Of a stretch of DNA of 12,850 bases, positions 1 through 7,904 are shown in pieces. The translations under genes were made by a program, and so were the position numbers. The notes beneath the pieces were generated by a model. The model searched no databases and had not been told where the DNA came from. It saw only the letters and a program-made list of their open reading frames with translations. Numbering within the stretch: position 1 is the stretch's first letter; every line of letters begins with the position of its first letter. The DNA is taken from the NCBI GenBank assembly GCA_002712245.1, contig PASZ01000035.1, forward strand, positions 1-12,850. The letters run 5' to 3'. Origin of the DNA: Fidelibacterota bacterium. Its GTDB lineage: Bacteria; Fidelibacterota; Marinisomatia; Marinisomatales; TCS55.

Positions 1-55
1 AAATTTTTAAAATATTTAAAAATATATTAATTTTGTAGGCTTTAATGGAAATGAA
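1..55 (+). promoter_or_regulatory. A+T-rich leader upstream of rpsL, possible promoter
   Basis: This short leader is almost entirely A and T. It contains TAATTTTG at 28-35, which fits the TAnnTTTG minus-7 element known from Bacteroidetes, and TATATT at 23-28, which could serve as a sigma-70-type -10. No convincing -35 or -33 element lies at the right distance inside the window. A tiny frame (ATG 45, stop TAA 66-68, seven codons) overlaps the rpsL start. Such matches are expected by chance in DNA this A+T-rich, and transcription may instead come from genes further upstream such as rpoBC, so the call is weak. Confidence 0.25.
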
Positions 56-430
56 ATGCCGACGATAAATCAATTAATTAGACAAGGAAGAAAAAGAGTT
101 ACTAAAAAGAATGCAACTCCTGCACTCAAAGGTAACCCTCAAAAACGTGGTGTATGTACACGTGTTTATACAACTACACCAAAAAAACCTAACTCTGCTC
201 TTAGAAAAGTAGCTAGGGTAAGGTTAACAAATGGTATGGAGGTTAATGCATACATTCCTGGCGAGGGGCACAATTTGCAAGAGCATTCTATTGTTTTAAT
301 TGAAGGCGGAAGGGTAAAAGATCTGCCTGGCGTAAGGTATCATGTAGTCAGAGGTACTCTTGATACTGCTGGAGTTTCTGATAGAACTACTAGTAGATCT
401 AGATATGGAGCTAAAAAACCAAAATCTTAA
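56..430 (+). CDS. rpsL: 30S ribosomal protein S12 (uS12)
   Basis: S12 lies at the decoding centre of the 30S subunit and monitors codon-anticodon pairing. The 124-residue protein has the usual length and all family signatures: [11 protein letters not shown] at 41-51, [11 protein letters not shown] near 68-78, and [13 protein letters not shown] from 84. Lys43 and Lys88, the classic streptomycin-resistance positions, are unchanged. Asp89, the residue methylthiolated by RimO in other bacteria, is present. Residue 83 is Glu where most homologues I know carry Arg. The C-terminus, [10 protein letters not shown], is normal. The ATG at 56 gives the standard MPTINQL start. The Shine-Dalgarno signal is poor (only GGAA at 47-50). 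It is the first gene of the cluster, two bases before rpsG. Confidence 0.98.
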   Translation: MPTINQLIRQGRKRVTKKNATPALKGNPQKRGVCTRVYTTTPKKPNSALRKVARVRLTNGMEVNAYIPGEGHNLQEHSIVLIEGGRVKDLPGVRYHVVRGTLDTAGVSDRTTSRSRYGAKKPKS

Positions 431-432
431 TT

Positions 433-897
433 ATGCGAAGAAGAAGACCAGATAAAAGAAAAATTTTACCAGATCCAATCTATAACGATCTTGATGTAGC
501 AAAATTTATGAATTATTTAATGCTTGATGGAAAAAAAGGTGTGTCAGAGCATATTTTTTACAATGCTATGGATTATGTTAAAACAAGAACAAAAAAAGAT
601 GGAAAAGAAATTTTTCAATTAGCCATAAAAAATGCCTCCCCATCCTTAGAGGTCAAATCGAGACGAATTGGTGGTGCTAACTACCAAGTTCCAATTGAAG
701 TTCCAAAGCACAGACAATTCTTTTTAGCATCTCACTGGATAATTAATTCTGCTAGATCAAGATCTGGCAAATCTATGTCAGATTGTTTAGCTCTAGAGCT
801 AATTTCAGCTGCAAACAATGAGGGTGGAGCAATCAAAAAGAAGGAAGACACTCATAGAATGGCAGAAGCAAACCGGGCATTTGCACATTTTAGATAA
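433..897 (+). CDS. rpsG: 30S ribosomal protein S7 (uS7)
   Basis: S7 nucleates assembly of the 30S head by binding the 3' major domain of 16S rRNA, and it contacts E-site tRNA. The 154 residues match the short bacterial form. The start MRRRRPDKR, the [14 protein letters not shown] block in the middle and the C-terminal [14 protein letters not shown] are typical. The start codon follows the rpsL stop by two bases in a TAATTATG junction (428-435) with no Shine-Dalgarno sequence. The stop TAA (895-897) is followed two codons later by a second in-frame TAA at 901-903, just before fusA. In E. coli S7 autoregulates the str operon, but no such control element is recognisable here. Confidence 0.98.
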   Translation: MRRRRPDKRKILPDPIYNDLDVAKFMNYLMLDGKKGVSEHIFYNAMDYVKTRTKKDGKEIFQLAIKNASPSLEVKSRRIGGANYQVPIEVPKHRQFFLASHWIINSARSRSGKSMSDCLALELISAANNEGGAIKKKEDTHRMAEANRAFAHFR

Positions 898-905
898 GAA
901 TAATT

Positions 906-2996
906 ATGAAAAAAATTGAATTAAATAAAGTTCGAAATATTGGAATAATGGCTCATATTGATGCTGGTAAAACAACATTGACTGAGAGAATTCTTTTCTA
1001 TACCGGTAGAACTCACAAAATTGGTGAAGTTCATGATGGTGGAGCAACTATGGATTGGATGGAGCAAGAAAAAGAAAGAGGTATTACAATAACATCTGCT
1101 GCTACTACTGCAATTTGGGATGATCATAGAATAAATATTATTGATACTCCAGGTCACGTTGATTTTACTGTTGAAGTAGAGAGATCGCTTAGAGTCCTAG
1201 ATGGATCCTGTGCAGTATTTTGTGCTGTTGGTGGAGTTGAGCCTCAAAGTGAAACCGTATGGAGACAAGCAGATAAATATGACGTTCCAAGGATTGCATT
1301 TGTAAATAAAATGGATAGAACTGGCGCTGACTTTTATAATGTTTTAGATATGATAAAAGATCGCCTTGGAGCTAATCCTCTCCCTATTGTTTTACCCATT
1401 GGTGCTGGTGACATATTTACAGGAATTATTGATTTAATTACAATGAAAGCTATTTTATACAATGAATCTTCATTAGGTGCTCATTTCGAAATAGGAGAAA
1501 TTCCATCCGATATGAAAAAAGAAGCAGAAAAATGGAGGCATCATTTAATTGAAGAGACAGCTAGTTACGATGAACACCTCCTTGAAAAATATCTTAATGA
1601 AGAGGAAATATCTGAAGATGAGTTAAAATCTGCTATAAGAAAAGGATGTCTTGACAATACCTTTGTTCCAACTTTATGTGGTTCTGCTTTTAAAAACAAA
1701 GGTGTTCAGCGTCTATTAGATGCTGTAAATGATTTTTTACCCTCCCCTCTTGATATAGGGTCAATAGCAGGATTTGATCCAAATGATTCAGACATTGAAA
1801 TGCAAAGAAATCCAACAGAGGATGAACCATTCAGCGCTTTAGCATTCAAGGTAATGACTGATCCATATGTTGGAAAATTAACTTTTATGCGTGTTTATTC
1901 TGGAAAATTGGATGCAGGATCATATGTCATGAATCCTAATACTGGAAAACGTGAAAGCATAAGTAGAATCCTATTGATGCATGCTAATAAAAGAGAAGAA
2001 TTGGATCAAGTAGTTGCTGGTGAGATTGTTGCAGCAGTAGGTTTAAAAAACTCTCATACTGGTCATACTCTATGTGAAGAGAAAAAAGAGATTTTACTTG
2101 AATCTATGGAATTTCCTGAGCCTGTTGTAGAAGTTTCTGTAGAGCCGGCCACAAAAGCGGATCAAGATGCGCTATCGAAGGGTCTTGCGAAACTTGCTGA
2201 GGAAGACCCTACATTTAAAGTTTCTATACATCCAGACACAGGTCAAACTATTATAGCGGGAATGGGGGAGCTACACCTTGAGGTTTTAGTAGATCGTTTA
2301 TTAAGAGAATTTAAGGTAAAAGCAAATGTTGGCACTCCTCAGGTTGCCTATACAGAAGCTATAACAAAACGGGTTGAGAAAGTAGATGTAAAGTTTGCAC
2401 GACAATCTGGAGGGCGTGGTCAATATGGCCATGTTGTTATAAATGTTGAGCCAAACGAACCAGGAAAAGGTTATCATTTTGATAATAAAATTGTAGGAGG
2501 AGTAATTCCTAGAGAATATATCCCTGCAGTTAGCGAGGGTATGCAAGAAGCCATAAAAAATGGTGTTTTAGCTGGTTATCCGATTGAAGATGTAAGAGTT
2601 GAACTAGTTTATGGCTCATATCATGATGTTGATTCATCTGAGATCGCTTTTAAAGTTGCTGGCTCTATGGCAATACAGGAAGGCTGTAAAAAAGCTTCGC
2701 CAGTTTTGATGGAGCCAATGATGAGCGTTGAAGTCGTTGTACCAGAAGAGTATTTAGGAGATGTTATGGGTGATATAAATTCTAGGAGGGGAAACATCGA
2801 TAAAATGGGTCAACGTAAAGATGCACATATTCTAAATGCCACTGTACCTCTTGCAAAAATGTTTGGCTATGCTACGGACCTAAGATCGATTACTCAAGGT
2901 CGTGCAGTTTTTCATATGGAATTTTCCAACTTTAAAGAAGTGCCACGTTCTGTTAAAGAAGAGATTATTGAACAAGTTCACGGTAAGGCTTCTTAA
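906..2996 (+). CDS. fusA: Elongation factor G (EF-G)
   Basis: EF-G is the cytosolic GTPase that drives tRNA-mRNA translocation and, with RRF, ribosome recycling. The 696-residue protein is full length. GTP-binding motifs are intact: P-loop AHIDAGKTT at 16-24, switch I RGITI at 58-62, DTPGH at 80-84, NKMD at 134-137 and CGSAF at 258-262. Domain II, the GGRGQYGHV stretch typical of domain IV, and the C-terminal domain V segment [11 protein letters not shown] all follow in order. It starts at ATG 906 with [19 protein letters not shown]. There is no Shine-Dalgarno sequence; the start sits in a TAATTATG box (901-908). It is followed after five bases by rpsJ, with no tuf gene between, unlike E. coli. 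Confidence 0.99.
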   Translation: MKKIELNKVRNIGIMAHIDAGKTTLTERILFYTGRTHKIGEVHDGGATMDWMEQEKERGITITSAATTAIWDDHRINIIDTPGHVDFTVEVERSLRVLDGSCAVFCAVGGVEPQSETVWRQADKYDVPRIAFVNKMDRTGADFYNVLDMIKDRLGANPLPIVLPIGAGDIFTGIIDLITMKAILYNESSLGAHFEIGEIPSDMKKEAEKWRHHLIEETASYDEHLLEKYLNEEEISEDELKSAIRKGCLDNTFVPTLCGSAFKNKGVQRLLDAVNDFLPSPLDIGSIAGFDPNDSDIEMQRNPTEDEPFSALAFKVMTDPYVGKLTFMRVYSGKLDAGSYVMNPNTGKRESISRILLMHANKREELDQVVAGEIVAAVGLKNSHTGHTLCEEKKEILLESMEFPEPVVEVSVEPATKADQDALSKGLAKLAEEDPTFKVSIHPDTGQTIIAGMGELHLEVLVDRLLREFKVKANVGTPQVAYTEAITKRVEKVDVKFARQSGGRGQYGHVVINVEPNEPGKGYHFDNKIVGGVIPREYIPAVSEGMQEAIKNGVLAGYPIEDVRVELVYGSYHDVDSSEIAFKVAGSMAIQEGCKKASPVLMEPMMSVEVVVPEEYLGDVMGDINSRRGNIDKMGQRKDAHILNATVPLAKMFGYATDLRSITQGRAVFHMEFSNFKEVPRSVKEEIIEQVHGKAS

Positions 2997-3001
2997 TTAT
3001 T

Positions 3002-3310
3002 ATGGCTAATCAAACAATAAGAATCAGTTTAAAAGCATATGATCATTCATTAATTGATAAATCAACAGAAAAAATAGTAAAAACTGCAAAATCAACTGGT
3101 GCAATTATTTCTGGGCCAATACCACTGCCCACTAAAAGAACTATTTACACAGTTCTTAGATCACCATTTGTAGATAAAAAATCAAGAGAACAGTTTCAAA
3201 CAAAAATTCATAAACGTTTAATTGATATCCTTAATTCAACTCCAAAAACAGTTGAAGCGCTGATGAAACTAGATTTACCAGCCGGTGTTGATATAGAGAT
3301 TAAAGTGTAA
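3002..3310 (+). CDS. rpsJ: 30S ribosomal protein S10 (uS10)
   Basis: S10 is a 30S head protein and also the NusE partner of NusB in transcription antitermination. The 102-residue length is standard. Family signatures are [14 protein letters not shown] at 6-19, the GPIPLPTKR loop, the [12 protein letters not shown] segment and the C-terminal [11 protein letters not shown]. It begins at ATG 3002 in a TAATTATTATG junction after the fusA stop, with no properly spaced Shine-Dalgarno (a TAAGG at 2984-2988 is too far away). In many bacteria this gene opens the S10 operon after its own promoter, but here the five-base gap makes cotranscription with fusA almost certain. Confidence 0.98.
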   Translation: MANQTIRISLKAYDHSLIDKSTEKIVKTAKSTGAIISGPIPLPTKRTIYTVLRSPFVDKKSREQFQTKIHKRLIDILNSTPKTVEALMKLDLPAGVDIEIKV

Positions 3311-3314
3311 CCCT

Positions 3315-3932
3315 ATGCGTGGATTAATTGGAAAAAAAATTGGGATGTCTCAAATATTTAGTGAAAATGGCAATAGTATACCTGTTACAGTAATTCAGGC
3401 TGGGCCCTGTATTGTTACCCAAATTAAAACTGAGCCCAAAGATGGATATAACGCAATTCAGGTTGGCTATGGAGACTTAAAAGAAAAGCATTTAAATAAA
3501 GCACAACTAGGTCACTTTGATAGTGCAAAAACGCAACCTAAAAAATATATTGCAGAGTTTGTTCCAGTCTCTAACTATGAATATAAAACTGGTCAGGAGT
3601 TTGGTGTTTCGTTGTTTAAAAAAGGTGAGCTCGTAACTGTATCTGGAAATTCAAAAGGTAGGTGATTTTCGGGAGTTATGAAAAGACATGGTTTTGGAGG
3701 AGGACCGAAGACCCATGGTCAAAGAGAGCACCCAAGATCTCCTGGATCAATAGGTCAGGCATCCGACCCTTCTAGGGTATTTAAGGGAATGAAAATGGCA
3801 GGTCAGTATGGCAATAAGAAAGTTTCCACAAGAAATTTAGAAATAGTTTCAATTAATAAAGATACTAATCAACTTTTAATTAAGGGAGCGATACCAGGGC
3901 CTAATAATGGCATAATATTTATTTCGAAGTAA
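3315..3932 (+). CDS. rplC: 50S ribosomal protein L3 (uL3), interrupted by an in-frame TGA
   Basis: L3 is an early 23S rRNA-binding protein whose long loop reaches toward the peptidyl transferase centre. Read through, the frame has 205 residues, the normal family length. Codons 1-116 encode the N-terminal part (MRGLIGKKIGMSQIF to GNSKGR). Codon 117 is TGA (3663-3665), and the same frame continues FSGVMKRHGFGGG, then PGSIGQ, RVFKGMKMAGQYGN and LLIKGAIPGP to a normal TAA. Homologues carry Gly at codon 117 (E. coli SKGKGFAG). No base is gained or lost, so one G-to-T change from GGA explains the stop. A separate downstream gene starting at ATG 3678 is unlikely because its GGGAG lies only two bases away. 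Neighbours are standard. The gene identity is certain; whether full-length L3 is made is not. Confidence 0.9.
3663..3665 (+). other. In-frame TGA at a conserved glycine codon of rplC
   Basis: The codon context is AAA GGT AGG TGA TTT TCG GGA GTT ATG, giving Lys-Gly-Arg-stop-Phe-Ser-Gly-Val-Met. The uL3 family has Gly at this place. TGA serves as the true stop in rpmC, rplF, rpsE and rpmD in this window, so the organism does not use TGA generally as sense. The site could be a sequencing or assembly error, a strain variant, or a readthrough/recoding site. Confidence 0.95.
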
Positions 3933-3934
3933 TT

Positions 3935-4567
3935 ATGAAATTAGATGTATTAAATCTCGATGGATCCAAGAGTTCAACTGTCACGCTAGATGATACTGTT
4001 TTTGGTATCAAACCTAATCACCATGTTGTCCATCAAGCTGTAACTAGCGAGCTTTCAAATAGCAGACAAGGGACTCATTCATCCAAAAACAGATCAATGG
4101 TTAGAGGGGGTGGAAAAAAACCATGGAAGCAAAAAGGTCGTGGTGTAGCAAGAGCTGGTACAAATAGATCTCCAATTTGGAAAGGTGGAGGAGTGGTTTT
4201 TGGGCCTGAACCCCACAAGTATAATAAAAAAACTACTAAAAAAATGCGTCTTTTAGCACGCAAATCTGTCTTATCTGATAAAGTTAAAAATGGAAAATTT
4301 ATCATTATAGATGATATTTCTATCGAAAAACCAAAAACTCAGCTTTTGTCAAATCTGTTATCTAAATTAGATTTATCAGATCGAAAGATAACGCTTCTTG
4401 TTGACTCTGAAAAAAATAATTTATTTTTAGCTGCTAGAAATATTCCAAACGTCTATCTTGTAGAGTCATTAAATGCAAGCACTTATGATTTAATTGACTG
4501 CGATATTATTGTAGCTGAAAAATCTGGTGTTGAATTATTAAATAACCAATTAAACGTTAACCGATAA
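3935..4567 (+). CDS. rplD: 50S ribosomal protein L4 (uL4)
   Basis: L4 binds 23S rRNA domain I and lines the peptide exit tunnel with its extended loop. The 210 residues are within the normal range. The loop is clear from about residue 43 to 100: NSRQGTHSSKNRSMVRGGG, KPWKQKGRGVARAG, NRSPIWKGGGVVFGP. The C-terminal globular half (IIIDDISIEKPKT, VYLVESLNASTYDLI) is more variable but normal. The start ATG 3935 follows the rplC stop in a TAATTATG box (3930-3937) without a Shine-Dalgarno. In E. coli L4 represses the S10 operon through an mRNA leader; the five-base gap upstream of rpsJ leaves no room for such a leader at that site. Confidence 0.98.
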   Translation: MKLDVLNLDGSKSSTVTLDDTVFGIKPNHHVVHQAVTSELSNSRQGTHSSKNRSMVRGGGKKPWKQKGRGVARAGTNRSPIWKGGGVVFGPEPHKYNKKTTKKMRLLARKSVLSDKVKNGKFIIIDDISIEKPKTQLLSNLLSKLDLSDRKITLLVDSEKNNLFLAARNIPNVYLVESLNASTYDLIDCDIIVAEKSGVELLNNQLNVNR

Positions 4568-4571
4568 ATTT

Positions 4572-4892
4572 ATGTTATTAGATCATCAAAAAATTATAGT
4601 TAGACCTATTTATACTGAAAAAATGAGCAGACTTGAAGAAGAACGTAAGTATTGTTTTCAGGTTCAATTAGGTTCAAATAAAGTAGATATAAAAAAAGCA
4701 GTTGAATCAATGTTTGATGTAAAAGTTCAAAAAGTTTCAACAATGAATCGTATTGGTAAAGAAAAGAATATGACAGTCAAAAGCGGAGGAAGAACAATTA
4801 GGACTAATGGCAAAAGATCTAATTGGAAAAAAGCTTTTGTAACTTTAAAAGAAGGCGAAAGCATAGATCTATTGGATACCGAAACGAGTTAA
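4572..4892 (+). CDS. rplW: 50S ribosomal protein L23 (uL23)
   Basis: L23 sits at the rim of the exit tunnel and is the docking site for trigger factor and SRP. The 106-residue protein shows the family pattern: an [11 protein letters not shown] start, [22 protein letters not shown] over about 27-48, and [11 protein letters not shown] followed by the basic loop and [15 protein letters not shown] near the end. Length is a few residues above E. coli L23. The ATG at 4572 is four bases after the rplD stop, with no Shine-Dalgarno. It directly precedes rplB, as in nearly all bacteria. Confidence 0.97.
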   Translation: MLLDHQKIIVRPIYTEKMSRLEEERKYCFQVQLGSNKVDIKKAVESMFDVKVQKVSTMNRIGKEKNMTVKSGGRTIRTNGKRSNWKKAFVTLKEGESIDLLDTETS

Positions 4893-4894
4893 TC

Positions 4895-5719
4895 ATGGGA
4901 ATAAGAAATTTAAAATCCACAACTCCGGGTAGTCGTTTTGCTTCAAGAAATGATTTTGCAGAAATAACGAAACACTCACCTGAGAAAAAATTAACATCTT
5001 CCTTGAGAAAAACAGGTGGTCGTAATAATCGTGGAAGAATCACATCGCGACATATTGGAGGTGGTCATAAACGTAGATATAGAATTATTGATTTTAAAAG
5101 AGACAAGTTTGATATACCAGGTAAAGTTTCTGCTATTGAATATGATCCAAACCGTTCTGCAAATATTGCCCTCCTTTTTTATGCCGATGGCGAAAAAAGA
5201 TATATTATAGCACCTTTAGAAATTAAAGTTGGAGATGAGGTAGTTAGCGGTGAAAACGCTCCATTAAGAGCTGGTAATGCGCTTCCCTTAGGAAAGATAG
5301 CTACTGGAATGTTCGTTCATAATGTTGAGCTAATTCCTGGTTGTGGAGGTAAAATGGCAAGAAGCGCAGGTTCATCTGCACAAGTCATGGCTCATGATGA
5401 TGGATTTACAACATTAAAACTTCCCTCAGGAGAAATTAGACTTATTAGGCAAAATTGTTTTGCTACAATTGGTGAAGTTGGTAATAAATCACATGAACAG
5501 ATAATATCCGGCAAAGCTGGCAGATCAAGATGGCTCGGTAAACGTCCAAAGGTTCGCGGAGTTGTAATGAATCCAGTTGATCATCCTCATGGTGGGGGTG
5601 AAGGTAAATCTTCAGGAGGAAGACATCCAGTTTCTCCTTGGGGTCAACCCGCAAAGGGTTATAAAACCCGCAAAAAAAATAAAAAATCAAATGAATATAT
5701 CATAAAGAGGAGAAAATAA
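4895..5719 (+). CDS. rplB: 50S ribosomal protein L2 (uL2)
   Basis: L2 is a core 50S protein needed for subunit association and for peptidyl transferase centre integrity. The protein has 274 residues, one more than E. coli. The start [15 protein letters not shown] at ATG 4895 matches the family. An in-frame extension upstream to ATG 4823 would run back into rplW and is not homologous to L2. Landmarks are [23 protein letters not shown], then [15 protein letters not shown], and the [10 protein letters not shown] motif, whose His230 corresponds to E. coli His229, followed by [13 protein letters not shown]. The stop rplW TAA and the start form TAATCATG (4890-4897). Confidence 0.98.
   Translation: MGIRNLKSTTPGSRFASRNDFAEITKHSPEKKLTSSLRKTGGRNNRGRITSRHIGGGHKRRYRIIDFKRDKFDIPGKVSAIEYDPNRSANIALLFYADGEKRYIIAPLEIKVGDEVVSGENAPLRAGNALPLGKIATGMFVHNVELIPGCGGKMARSAGSSAQVMAHDDGFTTLKLPSGEIRLIRQNCFATIGEVGNKSHEQIISGKAGRSRWLGKRPKVRGVVMNPVDHPHGGGEGKSSGGRHPVSPWGQPAKGYKTRKKNKKSNEYIIKRRK
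5707..5712 (+). promoter_or_regulatory. Shine-Dalgarno site GAGGAG for rpsS
   Basis: GAGGAG lies inside the last codons of rplB, nine bases before the rpsS ATG at 5722. It is one of the clearest Shine-Dalgarno matches in a cluster where many genes have none. Confidence 0.65.
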
Positions 5720-5721
5720 TT

Positions 5722-5991
5722 ATGGCTCGCTCTTTAAAAAAAGGACCTTACGTTGATCCAAAATTATTAAAAAAAATTGAAAAGATAAATGAAGCTGGAA
5801 AAAAACAGGTAATAAAAACATGGTCAAGAAGATCAATGATAACGCCAGATTTTGTAGGACATACATTTGCTGTACATAATGGGAATAAATTCATTCCAGT
5901 TTTTGTTTATGAAAATATGGTTGGACATAAATTAGGTGAATTTTCACCAACAAGAACATTTAGGCTCCATTCTGGGGATAGGAAAAATTAA
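5722..5991 (+). CDS. rpsS: 30S ribosomal protein S19 (uS19)
   Basis: S19 is a 30S head protein that forms a pair with S13 near the A-site tRNA and contributes to intersubunit bridging. The 89 residues are of normal length. [19 protein letters not shown] opens the protein. [22 protein letters not shown] and the C-terminal [14 protein letters not shown] are family signatures. The start lies in a TAATTATG box (5717-5724) that also has a good upstream GAGGAG. It sits between rplB and rplV as usual. Confidence 0.98.
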   Translation: MARSLKKGPYVDPKLLKKIEKINEAGKKQVIKTWSRRSMITPDFVGHTFAVHNGNKFIPVFVYENMVGHKLGEFSPTRTFRLHSGDRKN

Positions 5992-5995
5992 TTTC

Positions 5996-6343
5996 ATGGA
6001 AGCTAAAGCTATTACTAGACATATCAGGCAATCTCCTCGTAAAATTAGATTGCTTTTAGATGAAATAAGAGGAAGTAATGTTGATAAGGCGATTAATTAT
6101 CTTCACTTTTCAAAAGCTAAAGCAGCCTACCAAATTGAAAAAACGTTAAGTTCAGCTGTATCAAATTTTATGAATAAATCTAATGATGAAAATGTTACAG
6201 TAGATAAAATTTATATTAAAAAATGTTTTGCAGATGGAGCACCTCATTTAAAAAGATTTCGAGCTGCTTCAATGGGTAGAATATCAAGATTAAATAAGAA
6301 ATCAGCTCATTTAACTATTGTTGTAGCAGACAAAGAAAAATAG
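5996..6343 (+). CDS. rplV: 50S ribosomal protein L22 (uL22)
   Basis: L22 contacts all 23S rRNA domains and extends a beta-hairpin to the tunnel constriction. The start chosen is ATG 5996, giving MEAKAITRHIRQSPRKIRL and 115 residues; the longer in-frame start at 5936 would overlap rpsS by 56 bases and has no homology. The core includes ARL-type helix residues and the hairpin DGAPHLKRFRAASMGRISR, where the family more often has a Pro-Arg or similar at the Ala-Ala position. The start is four bases after the rpsS stop. A weak AGGA near 5980 is too far for a strong Shine-Dalgarno. Confidence 0.96.
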   Translation: MEAKAITRHIRQSPRKIRLLLDEIRGSNVDKAINYLHFSKAKAAYQIEKTLSSAVSNFMNKSNDENVTVDKIYIKKCFADGAPHLKRFRAASMGRISRLNKKSAHLTIVVADKEK

Positions 6344-6346
6344 GAG
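6342..6346 (+). promoter_or_regulatory. Shine-Dalgarno site AGGAG for rpsC
   Basis: AGGAG overlaps the TAG stop of rplV and lies eight bases before the TTG start of rpsC at 6355. It supports the unusual start codon, since no ATG is available at the position where S3 must begin. Confidence 0.7.
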
Positions 6347-6354
6347 TATAGAAT

Positions 6355-7008
6355 TTGGGTCAAAAAACACATCCTGTAGGATTTAGATTACAAGTTAGCA
6401 AGGACTGGAAATCGACTTGGTTTACCGAAAATTCTTTTGCTTCAGAATTAGAAAGCGATGTTAAAATACGAAAGTACTTAAAAGCAAGGCTTCCTAATGA
6501 TGGTATTTCAAAAGTGGATATTAGCCGTACTTCAAAAACAATTACTATTACAATTTTTACAGCGAGACCAGGCATAGTGATTGGTAAAGGTGGAGAAGAA
6601 GTGAATAGATTAAAAGACGAAGTTAAGCAATTAACAAATAACTCAAAAAATGATGATGGAAATACAAAAAATATTCAAATAAATATATCTGAAATAAAAC
6701 GCCCTGAATTAGATGCTGCTTTAGTTGGAGCAAACATAGCCCATCAACTACAGAAAAAGATCTCTTATCGCAGAGTTGTTAGTAAGGTTATTCAATCAAC
6801 TATGAGAATGGGTGCAGATGGTATTCGAATTAATGTAGCTGGACGTTTAGGTGGTGCAGAGATTGCGCGAAGCGAGAAATTTTCAGAAGGTAGAGTGCCA
6901 TTACATACTCTTAGAGCAGATATTGATTATGTTTTAACTGAAGCTTATACGCAGTATGGTATTATTGGAATTAAGGTTTGGATTTGCAATGGTGAATCTG
7001 GTAAATAA
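6355..7008 (+). CDS. rpsC: 30S ribosomal protein S3 (uS3), TTG start
   Basis: S3 lines the mRNA entry channel of the 30S subunit and contributes to the ribosomal helicase activity. The 217-residue protein begins with TTG, giving [18 protein letters not shown], exactly the family N-terminus, and has an AGGAG eight bases upstream. The type II KH domain carries the GKGG loop at 77-80. The C-terminal domain includes [21 protein letters not shown] and [12 protein letters not shown] short hydrophilic insert, about [12 protein letters not shown], separates the KH helix from [14 protein letters not shown] and is longer than usual. The protein lacks the extra basic C-terminal tail seen in some homologues. 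Confidence 0.97.
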   Translation: MGQKTHPVGFRLQVSKDWKSTWFTENSFASELESDVKIRKYLKARLPNDGISKVDISRTSKTITITIFTARPGIVIGKGGEEVNRLKDEVKQLTNNSKNDDGNTKNIQINISEIKRPELDAALVGANIAHQLQKKISYRRVVSKVIQSTMRMGADGIRINVAGRLGGAEIARSEKFSEGRVPLHTLRADIDYVLTEAYTQYGIIGIKVWICNGESGK

Positions 7009-7010
7009 AA

Positions 7011-7424
7011 ATGTTAGAACCTAAAAAAACAAAATATAGAAAGCATCATCGTGGCAACCGCAGAGGTATGGCCAAAGGAGGTAATTATGTTGCTTTTGGA
7101 TCCTATGGTTTAAAAGCCACGGAGTCAGGCTGGGTTACTAGCCGTCAAATTGAGGCATGTCGTATTTCAATTACAAGAGTTGTTAGAAAAATTGGTAAGA
7201 TGTGGATTAGAATATTTCCTGATAAGCCAATTACCAAAAAACCAGCTGAAACTAGAATGGGCAAAGGTAAGGGTTCACCTGAATATTGGGTTGCTGTAGT
7301 AAAGCCCGGAAGAATTTTATTTGAAGTAGATGGTGTTGATAGAAAAGGAGCAGAAGAAGCCTTTCATAATGCATCAAATAAACTACCAATTAAAACTAAA
7401 ATTGTCAGTAGAAGAGAATTGTAA
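7011..7424 (+). CDS. rplP: 50S ribosomal protein L16 (uL16)
   Basis: L16 is a late-assembling 50S protein near the A-site tRNA elbow, required for full peptidyl transferase activity. The 137 residues match the family: [19 protein letters not shown] at the start, [21 protein letters not shown], then [22 protein letters not shown] and [15 protein letters not shown]. The arginine in TRMGKGKG corresponds to the residue hydroxylated in E. coli L16. The start is two bases after rpsC, with no clear Shine-Dalgarno. The stop and the rpmC start share one base (TAATG). Confidence 0.98.
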   Translation: MLEPKKTKYRKHHRGNRRGMAKGGNYVAFGSYGLKATESGWVTSRQIEACRISITRVVRKIGKMWIRIFPDKPITKKPAETRMGKGKGSPEYWVAVVKPGRILFEVDGVDRKGAEEAFHNASNKLPIKTKIVSRREL

Positions 7425-7639
7425 TGAAAAAAAGCGATTTAAGTGAATTGAAAATGATAGATATTGATACCAAGCTTGAAGAAAATCAAGCTAAGCTTCA
7501 AAAATTACGTTTTCAAAAAGCCCTTCAGCAACTAGAAGATCCTCTTGAAATTAGATTTTTGAAAAAAGAAATTGCTCAATTATTAACAATTAAAAATGAA
7601 TTTATTAAAGGTATTAGATCAGATAGAGATGTATCATGA
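7424..7639 (+). CDS. rpmC: 50S ribosomal protein L29 (uL29)
   Basis: L29 is a small helical protein next to L23 at the tunnel exit. The 71-residue frame has the two-helix pattern, with LSELKMIDIDTKLEENQAK, then KLRFQKALQQLEDPLEIRFLKKEIAQL. The KLRFQ segment is a family hallmark. It overlaps rplP by one base at the start and rpsQ by four bases at the end (ATGA), which suggests translational coupling on both sides. It stops with TGA at 7637-7639, one of four genes here that use TGA as a genuine terminator. Confidence 0.96.
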   Translation: MKKSDLSELKMIDIDTKLEENQAKLQKLRFQKALQQLEDPLEIRFLKKEIAQLLTIKNEFIKGIRSDRDVS

Positions 7640-7899
7640 GTGAAAGAAGAAAACAAGTTTTAATTGGAGAAGTTATAAGCGATAAAATGGATAAAACTGT
7701 TGTTGTTCAAGTTACCAGGAAAATACAGCATCCTGTTTATGGAAAAATTTTAAAAAGATTTAAAAAATATAACTCTCATGTAGCATCAGTTAATCCCAAG
7801 ATAGGTGACATTGTTAAAATTTCTTCAATGCGACCAATCAGCAAAACAAAGCGCTGGCAAGTTAGTGAAATCATTCGAGAGTCAATTAAAATAGGCTAG
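7636..7899 (+). CDS. rpsQ: 30S ribosomal protein S17 (uS17)
   Basis: S17 is a primary 16S rRNA-binding protein of the 30S body with an OB fold. The 87 residues are normal. [19 protein letters not shown], then [17 protein letters not shown] and [18 protein letters not shown] are family signatures. The start overlaps the rpmC stop (ATGA), with no Shine-Dalgarno, so reinitiation after rpmC is the likely mode of translation. Confidence 0.97.
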   Translation: MSERRKQVLIGEVISDKMDKTVVVQVTRKIQHPVYGKILKRFKKYNSHVASVNPKIGDIVKISSMRPISKTKRWQVSEIIRESIKIG

Positions 7900-7904
7900 T
7901 AAAA

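Noticed and set aside
3640..3690. Programmed frameshift in rplC
   Set aside because: Both halves are in the same frame, so no frameshift is needed; only one codon is changed.
3315..3932. General UGA-to-glycine code (code 25) as the reason for the rplC TGA
   Set aside because: rpmC, rplF, rpsE and rpmD all end in TGA at the normal family length, and no other conserved glycine in the window is TGA.
3315..3932. UGA-to-tryptophan code (code 4)
   Set aside because: Tryptophans throughout are TGG, TGA works as a stop in four genes, and the rplC site is Gly in homologues.
3678..3932. A separate gene for the C-terminal half of L3 starting at ATG 3678
   Set aside because: The GGGAG is only two bases from the ATG, and the residues between the TGA and this ATG (FSGV) are still conserved L3, so the region reads as one interrupted gene.
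4823..4894. Upstream in-frame start of rplB at 4823
   Set aside because: It would add 24 residues out of frame with rplW that do not resemble L2; ATG 4895 gives the family N-terminus.
5936..5995. Upstream in-frame start of rplV at 5936
   Set aside because: The extra 20 residues overlap rpsS in another frame and have no L22 similarity.
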